Shown here: piece after piece, positions 1 through 8,906 of the stretch
How positions within the stretch are numbered: the first letter of the stretch is position 1
Layout: each line of letters begins with the position of its first letter
DNA from: Rhizobium sp. CG5
GTDB taxonomy: Bacteria; Pseudomonadota; Alphaproteobacteria; Rhizobiales; Rhizobiaceae
DNA length: 64,000 nt
Assembly: GCF_023701945.1 (NCBI RefSeq)
Contig: NZ_JABAEF010000019.1
Location: forward strand, 62,001 to 126,000
Direction: 5' to 3'
The notes under the pieces: generated by a model
What the model was told of the DNA's origin: nothing
What the model saw: the letters and a program-made list of their open reading frames with translations, nothing else
Databases searched by the model: none
Position numbers and translations under genes: made by a program

Positions 1-136
1 TCAGTCCGTCGCCCTGGTGGATTATCCGGAACAGGAATTTGCCAAGCTGCGCGCCATCCGCGATGCCGAGAACCGCGCGGCCCGCGAACTAGCCGAACTG
101 ATCCGTGCCGACCTTGCAGCGGCCCTGAGCCGTTGA
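1..136 (+). CDS. lptE: LPS-assembly lipoprotein LptE, C-terminal end (partial)
   Basis: The window opens inside a reading frame (codons from base 2) that ends at TGA 134-136. The 44 visible residues form a charged amphipathic helix, with an AENRAARELAELI-like stretch, as at the C-terminus of LptE, the outer-membrane lipoprotein that plugs LptD during lipopolysaccharide export. The call leans on context: in rhizobia lptE sits between leuS and holA, and holA starts 13 bp downstream here, probably in the same operon. The signal peptide and lipobox lie outside the window, so the identification is probable rather than proven. Confidence 0.6.
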   Translation, partial: QSVALVDYPEQEFAKLRAIRDAENRAARELAELIRADLAAALSR

Positions 137-149
137 GGCGGCTTGAAGC

Positions 150-1190
150 ATGAGCGAAATCAAATCCCACGAATTTGATGCGTTCCTGCAGAAATCGGTC
201 AAGCACTATCGCCTCTTCGTGCTGTACGGCCCCGACCATGGCCTAGTGTCGGAGCGGGCAACGGCCATTGCCAAGGCCTCCGGCGTCGATCTTGCCGATC
301 CCTTCTCCCTGATCAGGCTCGACGGTTCGGACATTCAGGCCGATCCTGGCCGGTTGATCGACGAGATGAACGCCTTCGGGCTGTTTGGCGGCGAGAAACT
401 CGTCTGGATCCGCGGTGCCAACAATGAGAAGGGGCTGGTCGACGGCCTGCAATATCTGGCCGACCAGCCACCGGAAACCAGCACGCTGATTGTCGAAGCG
501 GGTGATCTGAAAAAAGGATCGGCAACCCGCAAGATTGCCGAAGCGGCGCGCTCAGTCGCGATCACCGCCTGTTATCCGGACGACGCGAGAGCCCTGAATG
601 CCCTGGTCGACGCGGAGTTGGCCGCGGCGGGAAAGAGGATCACACCCAGCGCCCGCAAGCTGCTGCTCGAATCGCTGGGCGGTGACCGTATCGCCTCCCG
701 CAATGAACTCGCCAAACTGCTGCTTTACTGTCTGCACGAGCCGCTGATCGACGACGATCACGTCATCGGCATCATCGGCGATGCCAGCGCCGTCTCCACC
801 GACGAGGCCGTGGACGCGGTTTTGACCGGTGACGCGCAGGCACTGCTGCATGCCACCCAGAAGATCTCGACGTCGAAGACGCCGATTTTCATGGTGCTGC
901 AGGGCTGTCTGCGGCAATTCCAGCAATTGGATCTGATGCGCTGCGAGATGGACCAGAAGCGGCTTCAGCCGGCGCAGGTGATGCAGACACTCGGCCGCCA
1001 GGTGCATTTCAAACGCAAGCCGATCGTCGAGCGGGCCTTGCGCAACTGGACCAGCGCGGCGCTGGCGCAGGAAAGCAACCGCCTGCAATCGACCATCCTG
1101 GCCAGCCGCCAGAGGCCGGGCCTGGAAGACAGCCTGGCGCTTCAGACGCTTCTCGCTTTGACATTACAGTCGGCACGGCGCAATCGCTGA
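150..1190 (+). CDS. holA: DNA polymerase III delta subunit HolA
   Basis: This 346-residue protein has the length and layout of the clamp-loader delta subunit, which opens the beta sliding clamp so it can be placed on primed DNA. The N-terminal AAA-like region contains FVLYGPDHGLV in place of a working Walker A motif, as expected because delta does not hydrolyse ATP. The middle carries the family segment SLGGDRIASRNELAKLLLY and the C-terminal third is a helical collar domain. It follows the lptE end by 13 bp and converges on parB, whose stop lies 36 bp away. I see no clear terminator in that gap. Confidence 0.95.
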   Translation: MSEIKSHEFDAFLQKSVKHYRLFVLYGPDHGLVSERATAIAKASGVDLADPFSLIRLDGSDIQADPGRLIDEMNAFGLFGGEKLVWIRGANNEKGLVDGLQYLADQPPETSTLIVEAGDLKKGSATRKIAEAARSVAITACYPDDARALNALVDAELAAAGKRITPSARKLLLESLGGDRIASRNELAKLLLYCLHEPLIDDDHVIGIIGDASAVSTDEAVDAVLTGDAQALLHATQKISTSKTPIFMVLQGCLRQFQQLDLMRCEMDQKRLQPAQVMQTLGRQVHFKRKPIVERALRNWTSAALAQESNRLQSTILASRQRPGLEDSLALQTLLALTLQSARRNR

Positions 1191-1226
1191 CAGAGTCGAG
1201 ACCCTGCAGGCAAATCCTGTGAAACC

Positions 1227-2105
1227 CTACCGGGCTTCCAGCAGCCGGCAGATCTCTTCAAGCTGCTCAAGAGACTGATAGTTGATCCGCAACTGGCCGC
1301 CGCCACCCTTGTGCGTGATGGCAACGTTCAGCCCCAGACGATCCGACAGGCTGCGCTCCAGGGCGATCGTATCGGAATCCTTGGAAACAGCCCCGGCCGC
1401 CGGCTTGGGGTCGTTCTGCGCCTTGATGCTGTTCTGCGCCATCCGCTCAGCATCGCGCACCGAAAGCCCCTTGGCGGCGATGGTCTTTGCCAGCGGAATG
1501 GGATCCGAGGTGGAGACCAGGGCGCGGGCATGACCGGCCGACAGGCTGCCATCCGCCAGCATGTCGCGGACCTGATCGGGCAGCTTCAACAGACGCAGGC
1601 TGTTGGCCACATGGCTGCGGCTCTTGCCGATGATTTCGCCGAGATCATTCTGGGTATAGCCGTGTTCCGCGATCAGCTGCTCATATCCAAGCGCCTCTTC
1701 GAGCGGATTGAGATCGGCGCGCTGTACGTTCTCGACGATCGCCAGTTCCAGAGCCGTCCGGTCGTCCACGTCCCGCACGATCACCGGGATTTCCACTAAC
1801 CCGGCGAGCTGCGCCGCCCGCCAGCGGCGTTCGCCGGCAATGATTTCATAGCGATCCCGTTCGGTCGGGCGAACGACGACCGGCTGCACGATCCCATGCT
1901 GGCGGATCGAACCGGCCAGTTCCTGAAGAACGCTTTCATCGAAATAGCGGCGCGGATTGCGGGGGTTACGGGCAACGAACTCGATCGGCACGGTGCGGTC
2001 GGCACTAACCGCGCGATTGTCACCGACCGGCACAGGCTGGTCCATCTCGCCGATCAGTGCTGCGAGCCCGCGGCCAAGCCGCCGTTTGGAAATGTCGTCA
2101 CTCAT
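1227..2105 (-). CDS. parB: Chromosome partitioning protein ParB
   Basis: ParB (292 aa) binds parS sites, spreads along DNA as a CTP-dependent clamp and recruits ParA and SMC for origin segregation. The N-terminus KRRLGRGLAALIG is typical. It is followed by the NPRNPRRYFDE arm, the CTP-binding GERRWRAA box and a helix-turn-helix region around QNDLGEIIGKSRSHVANSLRLL. The C-terminal about 50 residues form the dimerisation domain. It lies 34 bp after parA in the operon mnmE-mnmG-rsmG-parA-parB. Matching parS sites occur in this same window (3534-3549 and others), so protein and sites form a complete cis system. Confidence 0.97.
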   Translation of the reverse strand: MSDDISKRRLGRGLAALIGEMDQPVPVGDNRAVSADRTVPIEFVARNPRNPRRYFDESVLQELAGSIRQHGIVQPVVVRPTERDRYEIIAGERRWRAAQLAGLVEIPVIVRDVDDRTALELAIVENVQRADLNPLEEALGYEQLIAEHGYTQNDLGEIIGKSRSHVANSLRLLKLPDQVRDMLADGSLSAGHARALVSTSDPIPLAKTIAAKGLSVRDAERMAQNSIKAQNDPKPAAGAVSKDSDTIALERSLSDRLGLNVAITHKGGGGQLRINYQSLEQLEEICRLLEAR

Positions 2106-2139
2106 ACGCTAAACCTCAACACCCGTATCGAAGGAAGCC

Positions 2140-2934
2140 TCAGGCCGCCTTGCGCTGCCGTTCTCTCTGTATCACTTCCGAAGCCAATTGCAGATAGGCC
2201 TGGCTACCGGCGCATTTCAGGTCGTAAAGGATAGCAGGCTTTCCATAGGAAGGCGCTTCCGACACCCGGACATTGCGCGGAATAAGTGTACGATAGACTT
2301 TTTCGCCCAGATGCGTGCGCACATCGTTGACCACCTGCTGCGCAAGATTATTGCGCGCATCGAACATAGTCAGAACAATGCCCTGAATATCAAGGCTTGG
2401 ATTGACGCCACGCCGCACCTGATTGATCGTCTCCAGCAACTGGCTGAGGCCCTCCAGCGCGAAGAACTCGCATTGTAGTGGCACGAGCACCGAATGGGCC
2501 GCCGCCATGGCATTCATCGTCAAGAGATTGAACGAGGGCGGGCAATCCACGAGGATATAGGAGTAGGCGAGGCCACCGGTCTGATCCAGGGCCTTTTTCA
2601 GGCGATAGACCCGGTCGGCTTGCTGCGAAATCTCCATTTCCAGCCCGAGCAGATCAAGGGTGGAGGGGATGATCGACAGGTTGGGAACGGCAGTATCCAC
2701 CGCGGCCTCCTCGACCGTATGGCTGCCCACCAGCAGGTCGTAGGACGAGAATTTGCGGTCGCGCCTCTGGATCCCGAGCCCGGTGCTGGCATTGCCCTGC
2801 GGGTCAAGATCGACGATCAGCACGCGCTCGCCGATCGCCGCAAGCGCCGTTGCAAGATTGATCGCGGTCGTTGTCTTGCCAACACCACCTTTTTGATTGG
2901 CGATGGTGATAATTCGGTTTCTCTCGCTAGCCAT
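2140..2934 (-). CDS. parA: Chromosome partitioning ATPase ParA
   Basis: ParA (264 aa) is the deviant-Walker ATPase that moves ParB-parS complexes over the nucleoid. The motif KGGVGKTTTAINLA starts near residue 15 and contains the signature lysine. The Walker B-like strand YILVDCPPSFNLLT lies near the middle. There is no N-terminal helix-turn-helix extension, which separates this chromosomal type from plasmid RepA/SopA-like ParA proteins. Start ATG 2932-2934 follows rsmG by 17 bp and precedes parB by 34 bp, so the pair is co-expressed from the mnmE-side promoter or a nearer one. Confidence 0.97.
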   Translation of the reverse strand: MASERNRIITIANQKGGVGKTTTAINLATALAAIGERVLIVDLDPQGNASTGLGIQRRDRKFSSYDLLVGSHTVEEAAVDTAVPNLSIIPSTLDLLGLEMEISQQADRVYRLKKALDQTGGLAYSYILVDCPPSFNLLTMNAMAAAHSVLVPLQCEFFALEGLSQLLETINQVRRGVNPSLDIQGIVLTMFDARNNLAQQVVNDVRTHLGEKVYRTLIPRNVRVSEAPSYGKPAILYDLKCAGSQAYLQLASEVIQRERQRKAA

Positions 2935-2951
2935 TCCGCACCTGACGATCT

Positions 2952-3587
2952 TTAAACCTTCAGCGCCTGATTGGTAATCTCCAGAATAACGGAATCCCTT
3001 TCCAGTGCGCTTGGATGTATTACCAGATCAAACTGCCAGCGACCACGCGCTTTCTCAACTTCCGCCTGATAATCCCGGCCTTTGTGAAAGAGACAGCGCA
3101 GCGCAGGCGCTTTTTGTGCCCAAGGATTGGTATAGTCGAGCAGCAGATCGAGATCCGCCAGGGCGCGCGCCGAAATCGCCTCGCAATCCGGCACTTTTTC
3201 CGGCGCATCTTCGATACGCGAGACGTGGACACTGCCCCGAGCCGCCGTTTCGCTCAGCGCCAGACGCAGGAAGCTGGCCTTTTTATGATTGCTTTCCACC
3301 AAGTGGACCCAGCCAGCTCCCGTTTCCGCCAGCAGAATGGCGGTAATCACGCCGGGAAATCCACCGCCGCTGCCAAGATCAATCCATTGTTTCGGATCCG
3401 GCAGGATCTTGAAGATCTGCGCGCTGTCGGCAATGTGCCGCTGCCAGATCTGTTGCCGCGTAGAGGGGGCGACGAGATTGATCGAACGCGACCATTTCTC
3501 AAACAGCGAAACAAAGTGATCCAGGCGCTCGGATGTTTCACGTGAAACACGTAATCCGATCATATCCAGCAAAAGACTCTCCGACAT
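2952..3587 (-). CDS. rsmG: 16S rRNA (guanine527-N7)-methyltransferase RsmG (GidB)
   Basis: This S-adenosylmethionine-dependent enzyme methylates G527 of 16S rRNA; loss is known to give low-level streptomycin resistance. The SAM-binding glycine loop DLGSGGGFPGV is clear, followed by LVESNHKKASFLR and the AISARALADL segment typical of RsmG. I place the start at ATG 3585-3587 (MSESLLLDMIGL), 4 bp after the mnmG stop; a longer frame to 3617 overlaps mnmG and adds unconserved residues. A perfect 16-bp parS lies inside the gene near its 5' end and encodes part of the VSRET peptide. Confidence 0.93.
   Translation of the reverse strand: MSESLLLDMIGLRVSRETSERLDHFVSLFEKWSRSINLVAPSTRQQIWQRHIADSAQIFKILPDPKQWIDLGSGGGFPGVITAILLAETGAGWVHLVESNHKKASFLRLALSETAARGSVHVSRIEDAPEKVPDCEAISARALADLDLLLDYTNPWAQKAPALRCLFHKGRDYQAEVEKARGRWQFDLVIHPSALERDSVILEITNQALKV
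3534..3549. promoter_or_regulatory. parS centromere site, perfect palindrome
   Basis: TGTTTCACGTGAAACA is an exact match to the canonical bacterial parS sequence bound by ParB. It lies within the 5' coding part of rsmG, about 0.6 kb upstream of parA and about 6.4 kb left of the candidate oriC. Confidence 0.93.
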
Positions 3588-3591
3588 TGAA

Positions 3592-5463
3592 TTAGCCAGC
3601 CTTTGCCAGCAACTCACCCTTTTTCAGGTAAGCCATGATGAGCGACAAAGCCGCAGGCGTCATGCCATCCACCCGTCCAGCCTGGGCAAGATTTGCCGGC
3701 CGAGCGGCAGTGAGTTTCAACCGCAGCTCATTCGACAGACCGGGTAACGCCGCAAAGCTAAAGTCGGCAGGGATGACCCGAACCTCTTCCCGTCGCGCCG
3801 CAGCAATATCGGCATCCTGTCGATCGAGATACACCGAATAGGCAGCATGAATTTCAACAGCTTCTGCCACCTGCTGCGACATGCGCGGCAATTCAGGCCA
3901 AGCGCGATAGATATCATCGAGCGTTTTGTCCGGATAAGCGAGGATCTCGAGAGCACTGCGGCGCCGGCCGTCCTGGTTGAGGGTCAAACCGCGCTGACTA
4001 GCTTCGTTCGGAGTGATGCTCAAGTCCTGCAGCTGCGCAATCGCTTGATCCAGACTGGTTCTGTATTCGATGAACTTGTGCTGCCGAGCCGAGCCGACGC
4101 AGCCCAACGCAATGCCGAGAGGGGTCAGTCGCATGTCTGCATTGTCAGCGCGGAGCGATAAGCGATATTCCGCTCTCGATGTAAACATTCGGTAGGGCTC
4201 GGTGATCCCCCGCGAAGTCAGATCGTCAATCATCACGCCAATATAGGAGTCAGTCCGGCTGAATTGAGCAGACGGCTGCCCGGCGGCCAGCAGCGCAGCA
4301 TTCAGGCCGGCGACCAGGCCCTGTGCCGCCGCCTCTTCATACCCGGTCGTTCCATTGATCTGGCCCGCCAGGAAAAGACCAGGTAGGCGCTTGACCTGAA
4401 GATCTCCGGTCAGCTCGCGCGGATCGACATGGTCATATTCGATGGCATAGCCACTCTGGAGAATCGAGACATGCGCAAGACCTGGCATCGTCCGAATAAA
4501 GGCCTCCTGAACGTCTTCCGGCAGGGACGTGGAAATCCCATTCGGATAGACCGTCGGATCATCCAGCCCCTCGGGCTCCAGGAACACCTGGTGCCCGTCT
4601 CTATCTCCGAACCGCATGATCTTGTCTTCGATGGACGGACAATAGCGCGGACCCACACCTTCGATCTGGCCGGAATACATGGCGGATAGATGGATATTGT
4701 CGCGAATCAGCTGGTGGGTGGCCGGCGTAGTCCGGGTAATGCCGCATTCAATCTGTCGGGTGGTGATCTTGTCGGTCATGAATGAAAATGGCACCGGCAC
4801 ATCATCCGCGGCCTGGGTTTCCAAAACGCCCCAATCAATGGTCCGCCCATCCAGCCGGGCAGGCGTGCCGGTTTTCAATCGACCCAGTCGAAGCCCAAGA
4901 AGTGCCAATGTATCGCTCAAGCCGACGGATGGGGCTTCGCCAACGCGGCCTGCCGGGATCTTGCGGTTGCCGATATGGATCAAACCACGCAGGAAGGTTC
5001 CGCTCGTCAGAACCACGGTCCGCGCTGAGAGTTCGCGGCCATCGCTTAAGACGACGCCCCTGACACCAGCTTCGGTGTCCTGCACGAGATCAAAAACATC
5101 GCCTTCGATGATATCGAGGTTGTCGTAGTCCTGAAGTGCCGCCTGGACCGCCGCTTTATAGAGCTTTCGGTCGGCCTGGGTGCGCGGACCGCGCACTGCC
5201 GGTCCTTTTTTGCGATTAAGAAGCCGAAATTGAATGCCGGCGACGTCGGCGCAGCGGCCCATCAGGCCATCGAGCGCATCGAGCTCACGAACCAGATGGC
5301 CCTTGCCCAGGCCACCGATAGCCGGGTTGCAGGACATCGTTCCGATCGTTTCGGCTCTGTGCGTAATCAGAGCAGTCACGGCGCCCATACGGGCAGCCGC
5401 GGCAGCCGCCTCGCTGCCGGCGTGCCCACCCCCGATTACCAACACATCATATTGCTTGTTCAT
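3592..5463 (-). CDS. mnmG: tRNA uridine-5-carboxymethylaminomethyl modification enzyme MnmG (GidA)
   Basis: MnmG is the FAD- and NADH-dependent partner of MnmE and builds cmnm5 at uridine 34 of tRNAs. The FAD-binding GGGHAGSEAA motif lies within the first 20 residues. The family segments MSCNPAIGGLGKGH (with the conserved cysteine) and FLAGQINGTTGYEEAAAQG follow. With ATG at 5461-5463 (MNKQYDVLVIGG) the protein is 623 aa, the normal length; an in-frame ATG at 5481 is an alternative, and neither has a strong ribosome site. The reading frame stays open through the parS-like element upstream. Order mnmE-mnmG-rsmG is the classical origin-proximal arrangement. Confidence 0.96.
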   Translation of the reverse strand: MNKQYDVLVIGGGHAGSEAAAAAARMGAVTALITHRAETIGTMSCNPAIGGLGKGHLVRELDALDGLMGRCADVAGIQFRLLNRKKGPAVRGPRTQADRKLYKAAVQAALQDYDNLDIIEGDVFDLVQDTEAGVRGVVLSDGRELSARTVVLTSGTFLRGLIHIGNRKIPAGRVGEAPSVGLSDTLALLGLRLGRLKTGTPARLDGRTIDWGVLETQAADDVPVPFSFMTDKITTRQIECGITRTTPATHQLIRDNIHLSAMYSGQIEGVGPRYCPSIEDKIMRFGDRDGHQVFLEPEGLDDPTVYPNGISTSLPEDVQEAFIRTMPGLAHVSILQSGYAIEYDHVDPRELTGDLQVKRLPGLFLAGQINGTTGYEEAAAQGLVAGLNAALLAAGQPSAQFSRTDSYIGVMIDDLTSRGITEPYRMFTSRAEYRLSLRADNADMRLTPLGIALGCVGSARQHKFIEYRTSLDQAIAQLQDLSITPNEASQRGLTLNQDGRRRSALEILAYPDKTLDDIYRAWPELPRMSQQVAEAVEIHAAYSVYLDRQDADIAAARREEVRVIPADFSFAALPGLSNELRLKLTAARPANLAQAGRVDGMTPAALSLIMAYLKKGELLAKAG

Positions 5464-5511
5464 CGCGTTCAAGTCCGGCATTCGAACACATGCACCTCTG
5501 CGGGGCCATAG

Positions 5512-5527
5512 TGTTTCACGTGAATCA
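5512..5527. promoter_or_regulatory. parS-like site between mnmE and mnmG
   Basis: TGTTTCACGTGAATCA matches the 16-bp parS at 15 positions and keeps the CACGTG core. It covers the mnmE stop codon (TGA on the minus strand, 5525-5527) and the start of the 61-bp mnmE-mnmG gap. It lies about 4.4 kb left of the candidate oriC. Confidence 0.8.
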
Positions 5528-6838
5528 TTTTCCGATGCAGAATTCGGAGAAGATCTTACCCAATAACGTTTCGATATCGACTCGACCGACAACACGACCC
5601 AGAGAATCAGCGGCTTGCCGCAAATGCTCTGCGCGAAGTTCGAGGCCCAGCCTCATATCCAGCGCCAGATCGATCTCGGCCAGAGCTGTCGCCAGGAACT
5701 GACGCTGGCGAATCCGGCTAGGGATCGCCAGAGAAAACCCTTCGACGGAAGCTTTGACGGCCGATAGTATCGCATTTCGCACGGCATCGATATCCGCATC
5801 GTTCCGCGTCGAGATTTGCAGATCGTAGTGATCGGACTGATCCTGACGTACCAAGTCACTCTTGGTGCCGATTTTTAATGTCGGACCCGAAATGTTTTGT
5901 GTCCCAAGTGCGCCTGCAGACAGGTCCGAGAGCAGCAGAACCAGATCCGCTTCATCAATTTTCTGATGCGCGCGCCGTATACCTTCACGCTCCACGATAT
6001 CGCCTGTATCGCGTATTCCGGCCGTGTCATACAGCTTTACCGCATAACCTTCAATATCCAGGTCGCATTGGATGATGTCGCGGGTCGTACCGGCATATTC
6101 GGTGACGATGGCAATATCCCGCCGAGCCAGTGCGTTCATCAGACTCGACTTGCCGGCATTCGGCGGCCCGGCAATAACGACCTTGAAACCGTCGCGGATG
6201 ATCTCACCGCGTTTCTCATCCTCGAGATTGCGGGCGACCTCGTCGCGCAGAACAGTCAGGGATGACCAGACCTGGTCCGATACCGCACCGGGCACATCGC
6301 TCTCGTCGGCGAAATCCAGTTCCGCTTCGATCAAGGCCCGGGCCGTCAACAGCCTTTCACGCCAGGCATCGAAGAGTTTCGACAGATGGCCGAAGCTCTG
6401 CTCGATGGCCAGGCGACGTTGCATCTCGGTCTCGGCGACCAAAAGATCGGCAAGACCCTCGATCTCCACTAGGTCCAGCTTGCCGTTTTCGAAAGCCCTG
6501 CGGGAAAATTCGCCGGCTTCCGCCAATCGACATCCATCAAAACATTGCAGTTCCTGAAGCACGGCTGCAATGACAGCCTTACTGCCATGAAGATGCAGCT
6601 CGGCACAATCTTCGCCGGTAAAGGATCGCGGGCCTGGAAAGACAGCGACCAGGCCGCGGTCGAGAACGAGACCGTTGCGGGCGTGAATCGACTTCAAGGC
6701 AAATTCGCGCTCCGGCGGAAGCTCGCCGAACAACGCAGCACAGGTCACAAACGTCAGCGGCCCACTGATCCGGATCACGGCCACACCAGACGGCAGGGAG
6801 CCTGACGACAGCGCAAATATAGTATCCTGATGGGACAT
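5525..6838 (-). CDS. mnmE: tRNA modification GTPase MnmE (TrmE)
   Basis: MnmE (437 aa) is the potassium-activated GTPase that works with MnmG on wobble uridines. The N-terminal folate-binding domain begins DTIFALSSGSLPSGVAVIRISG. The G domain shows GPPNAGKSSLMN (P-loop), the TEYAGTTRDI switch and DTAGIRDTGD. The protein ends in the invariant FCIGK, whose cysteine is needed for modification. It is the first gene of the leftward mnmE-mnmG-rsmG-parA-parB run, 72 bp after the rho stop. Confidence 0.97.
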   Translation of the reverse strand: MSHQDTIFALSSGSLPSGVAVIRISGPLTFVTCAALFGELPPEREFALKSIHARNGLVLDRGLVAVFPGPRSFTGEDCAELHLHGSKAVIAAVLQELQCFDGCRLAEAGEFSRRAFENGKLDLVEIEGLADLLVAETEMQRRLAIEQSFGHLSKLFDAWRERLLTARALIEAELDFADESDVPGAVSDQVWSSLTVLRDEVARNLEDEKRGEIIRDGFKVVIAGPPNAGKSSLMNALARRDIAIVTEYAGTTRDIIQCDLDIEGYAVKLYDTAGIRDTGDIVEREGIRRAHQKIDEADLVLLLSDLSAGALGTQNISGPTLKIGTKSDLVRQDQSDHYDLQISTRNDADIDAVRNAILSAVKASVEGFSLAIPSRIRQRQFLATALAEIDLALDMRLGLELRAEHLRQAADSLGRVVGRVDIETLLGKIFSEFCIGK

Positions 6839-6910
6839 GACAATCCTTGCCGGCAGCCTTCCTGTCCGACCTGCTGAGTGAGCCGGTGCGGACAGACAGG
6901 ATCAGCCCAA

Positions 6911-8176
6911 CTAGGTGTTCATCGAATCGAAGAAGTCGCCATTCGTCTTGGTCTGCTTCAGCTTGTCGATCAAGAATTCGATGGCGTCGGTGGTCCCCAT
7001 CGGAGCGAGGATACGACGAAGAACGAAGATCTTCTGCAGGTCCTGACGCGGAACGAGCAGGTCTTCCTTGCGGGTGCCGGATTTCAGGATGTCCATCGAT
7101 GGGAAGATGCGCTTGTCGGCGACCTTGCGATCAAGAACGATTTCCGAGTTACCGGTGCCCTTGAATTCTTCGAAGATGACTTCGTCCATGCGGCTGCCGG
7201 TGTCGATCAGCGCCGTCGCGATGATCGTCAGCGAGCCGCCTTCTTCGATGTTACGCGCCGCACCAAAGAATCGCTTGGGCCGCTGCAGCGCATTGGCATC
7301 CACACCACCGGTCAGGACCTTGCCGGACGAGGGGACAACGGTGTTATAGGCGCGACCAAGGCGGGTGATCGAATCGAGAAGGATCACCACATCGCGACCG
7401 TGTTCGACCAGGCGCTTGGCCTTTTCGATCACCATTTCGGCGACCTGAACGTGGCGGACTACCGGTTCGTCGAAGGTGGACGAGACGACTTCGCCGCGCA
7501 CAGAGCGCTGCATGTCCGTGACTTCTTCCGGCCGCTCGTCGATCAACAGCACGATCAGATAACATTCCGGATGATTGGCGGTGATGGAATGGGCGATGTT
7601 CTGCAGCAGAACGGTCTTACCCGTGCGCGGTGGTGCGACGATCAGGCCACGCTGGCCCTTGCCGAGCGGGGCGATCAGGTCGATGACGCGCGCCGACAGA
7701 TCCTTGGAGGTCGGAACTTCGAGTTCCATCTTGAAGCGCTCGTTGGGATAGAGCGGCGTCAGATTATCGAAATGGACCTTGTGACGGATCTTTTCGGGAT
7801 CCTCGAAATTGATCGTGTTGACCTTGAGAAGGGCAAAATAGCGCTCGCCTTCCTTCGGACCACGGATCGGCCCTTCCACCGTGTCGCCGGTCTTCAGCGA
7901 AAAACGCCGGATCTGCGAAGGGGAAATGTAGATATCGTCCGGGCCCGGCAGATAATTGGCATTGGCCGAGCGCAGGAAGCCGAACCCGTCCTGCAGGACC
8001 TCAACCACGCCTTCGCCGATAATCTCGACATCCTGGCTGGCGAGCATCTTCAGGATTGCGAACATCAGCTCCTGCTTGCGCATCGTGCTGGCGTTTTCAA
8101 CCTCGAGAGATTCGGCAAAGGTCAAGAGATCGGTCGGTGACTTGCTCTTAAGTTCTTGTAGCTTCATTTCAGCCAT
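6911..8176 (-). CDS. rho: Transcription termination factor Rho
   Basis: Rho (421 aa from ATG 8174-8176) is the hexameric RNA helicase that ends transcription at unstructured C-rich transcripts. The N-terminal domain MKLQELKSKSPTDLL leads to a cold-shock RNA-binding fold with GFGFLRSANANYLPGPDDIY. The ATPase core has the P-loop APPRTGKTVLLQ, the LIDERPEEVTDM strand and the SITRLGRAYNTV segment. An upstream in-frame ATG at 8191 exists, but the family start MAEMKLQEL fits better. About 190 bp of leader separate it from hemJ, a position where autogenous Rho control is common in other bacteria; no specific element was recognised. Confidence 0.97.
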   Translation of the reverse strand: MAEMKLQELKSKSPTDLLTFAESLEVENASTMRKQELMFAILKMLASQDVEIIGEGVVEVLQDGFGFLRSANANYLPGPDDIYISPSQIRRFSLKTGDTVEGPIRGPKEGERYFALLKVNTINFEDPEKIRHKVHFDNLTPLYPNERFKMELEVPTSKDLSARVIDLIAPLGKGQRGLIVAPPRTGKTVLLQNIAHSITANHPECYLIVLLIDERPEEVTDMQRSVRGEVVSSTFDEPVVRHVQVAEMVIEKAKRLVEHGRDVVILLDSITRLGRAYNTVVPSSGKVLTGGVDANALQRPKRFFGAARNIEEGGSLTIIATALIDTGSRMDEVIFEEFKGTGNSEIVLDRKVADKRIFPSMDILKSGTRKEDLLVPRQDLQKIFVLRRILAPMGTTDAIEFLIDKLKQTKTNGDFFDSMNT

Positions 8177-8363
8177 GAAGGGGGACCACATTCAGTTTAA
8201 AGGGAAGGGCGTGCCGGAGGACATCGGTACTTTCGCGTGAAACCGCAAATGACTGAATGTTATGCAAGCCGCGTAGGATAAGATTGCGGGAAAATAGCGA
8301 TTCACATAGCTGGCTGCAAGGGAAAAGGAAAAAATTCTCTCAAATAATAGTCTTTTCGGTGCG

Positions 8364-8906
8364 CTAGAACGGTTTCACGACGACGAAAATGACGATTGCA
8401 ATCATTAGCAGTGTCGGTATCTCGTTCATCAGCCGCCAAAAGCGGGCCGTCCTGACATAGTCGCCGCGCTGGAACGCCTTGACCGCCCTCGCAAAATAAA
8501 GATGCACCACGGTCAATCCAACCACCGCCGCGATCTTTGCATGCAGCCAGCCCCCCATGAACGAGAATCCATCCCAGGCCAGATAGAGACCCAACAGCCA
8601 GGAGAGACCCATGGCCGGATGCATGATGACCTTCATCAGCCGCTGTTCCATCACGCTGAAGGTCTCGGCTTGAACGGATCCCTTTTCGGCATCCGTATGG
8701 TAGATGAAAAGCCGCGGCATGTAGAGCAGTCCGGCCATCCATGAGATCACGGCAATCACATGCAGCGCCTTCAGCCAAAGGTAGGCGCTGTCCCTGCCGA
8801 TCAGGTACAACAGGCCGGCAAAGCCGATAAACACGACCAGAGCGATAGACGCTCGCAACCGAGCTTTTCGACCGGCGCTTGCCCCTGTTTCGCCTTCGCC
8901 TTCCAT
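8364..8906 (-). CDS. hemJ: Protoporphyrinogen oxidase HemJ
   Basis: HemJ is the membrane protein that oxidises protoporphyrinogen IX in bacteria lacking HemG and HemY. The 180-residue product has four to five hydrophobic segments. It contains the family signature WLKALHVIAVISWMAGLLYMPRL with its conserved histidine, and a later HPAMGLSWLLGLYLAW helix. The start ATG (8904-8906) shares one base with the hemE stop TGA (8906-8908), so the two haem genes are translationally coupled. That coupling supports this reading over a generic CopD-like membrane protein. Confidence 0.92.
   Translation of the reverse strand: MEGEGETGASAGRKARLRASIALVVFIGFAGLLYLIGRDSAYLWLKALHVIAVISWMAGLLYMPRLFIYHTDAEKGSVQAETFSVMEQRLMKVIMHPAMGLSWLLGLYLAWDGFSFMGGWLHAKIAAVVGLTVVHLYFARAVKAFQRGDYVRTARFWRLMNEIPTLLMIAIVIFVVVKPF

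Noticed and set aside
8229..8244. parS-like TTTCGCGTGAAA near the rho leader
   Set aside because: The CACGTG core is changed to CGCGTG and only 12 of 16 positions match, so ParB binding is not expected.
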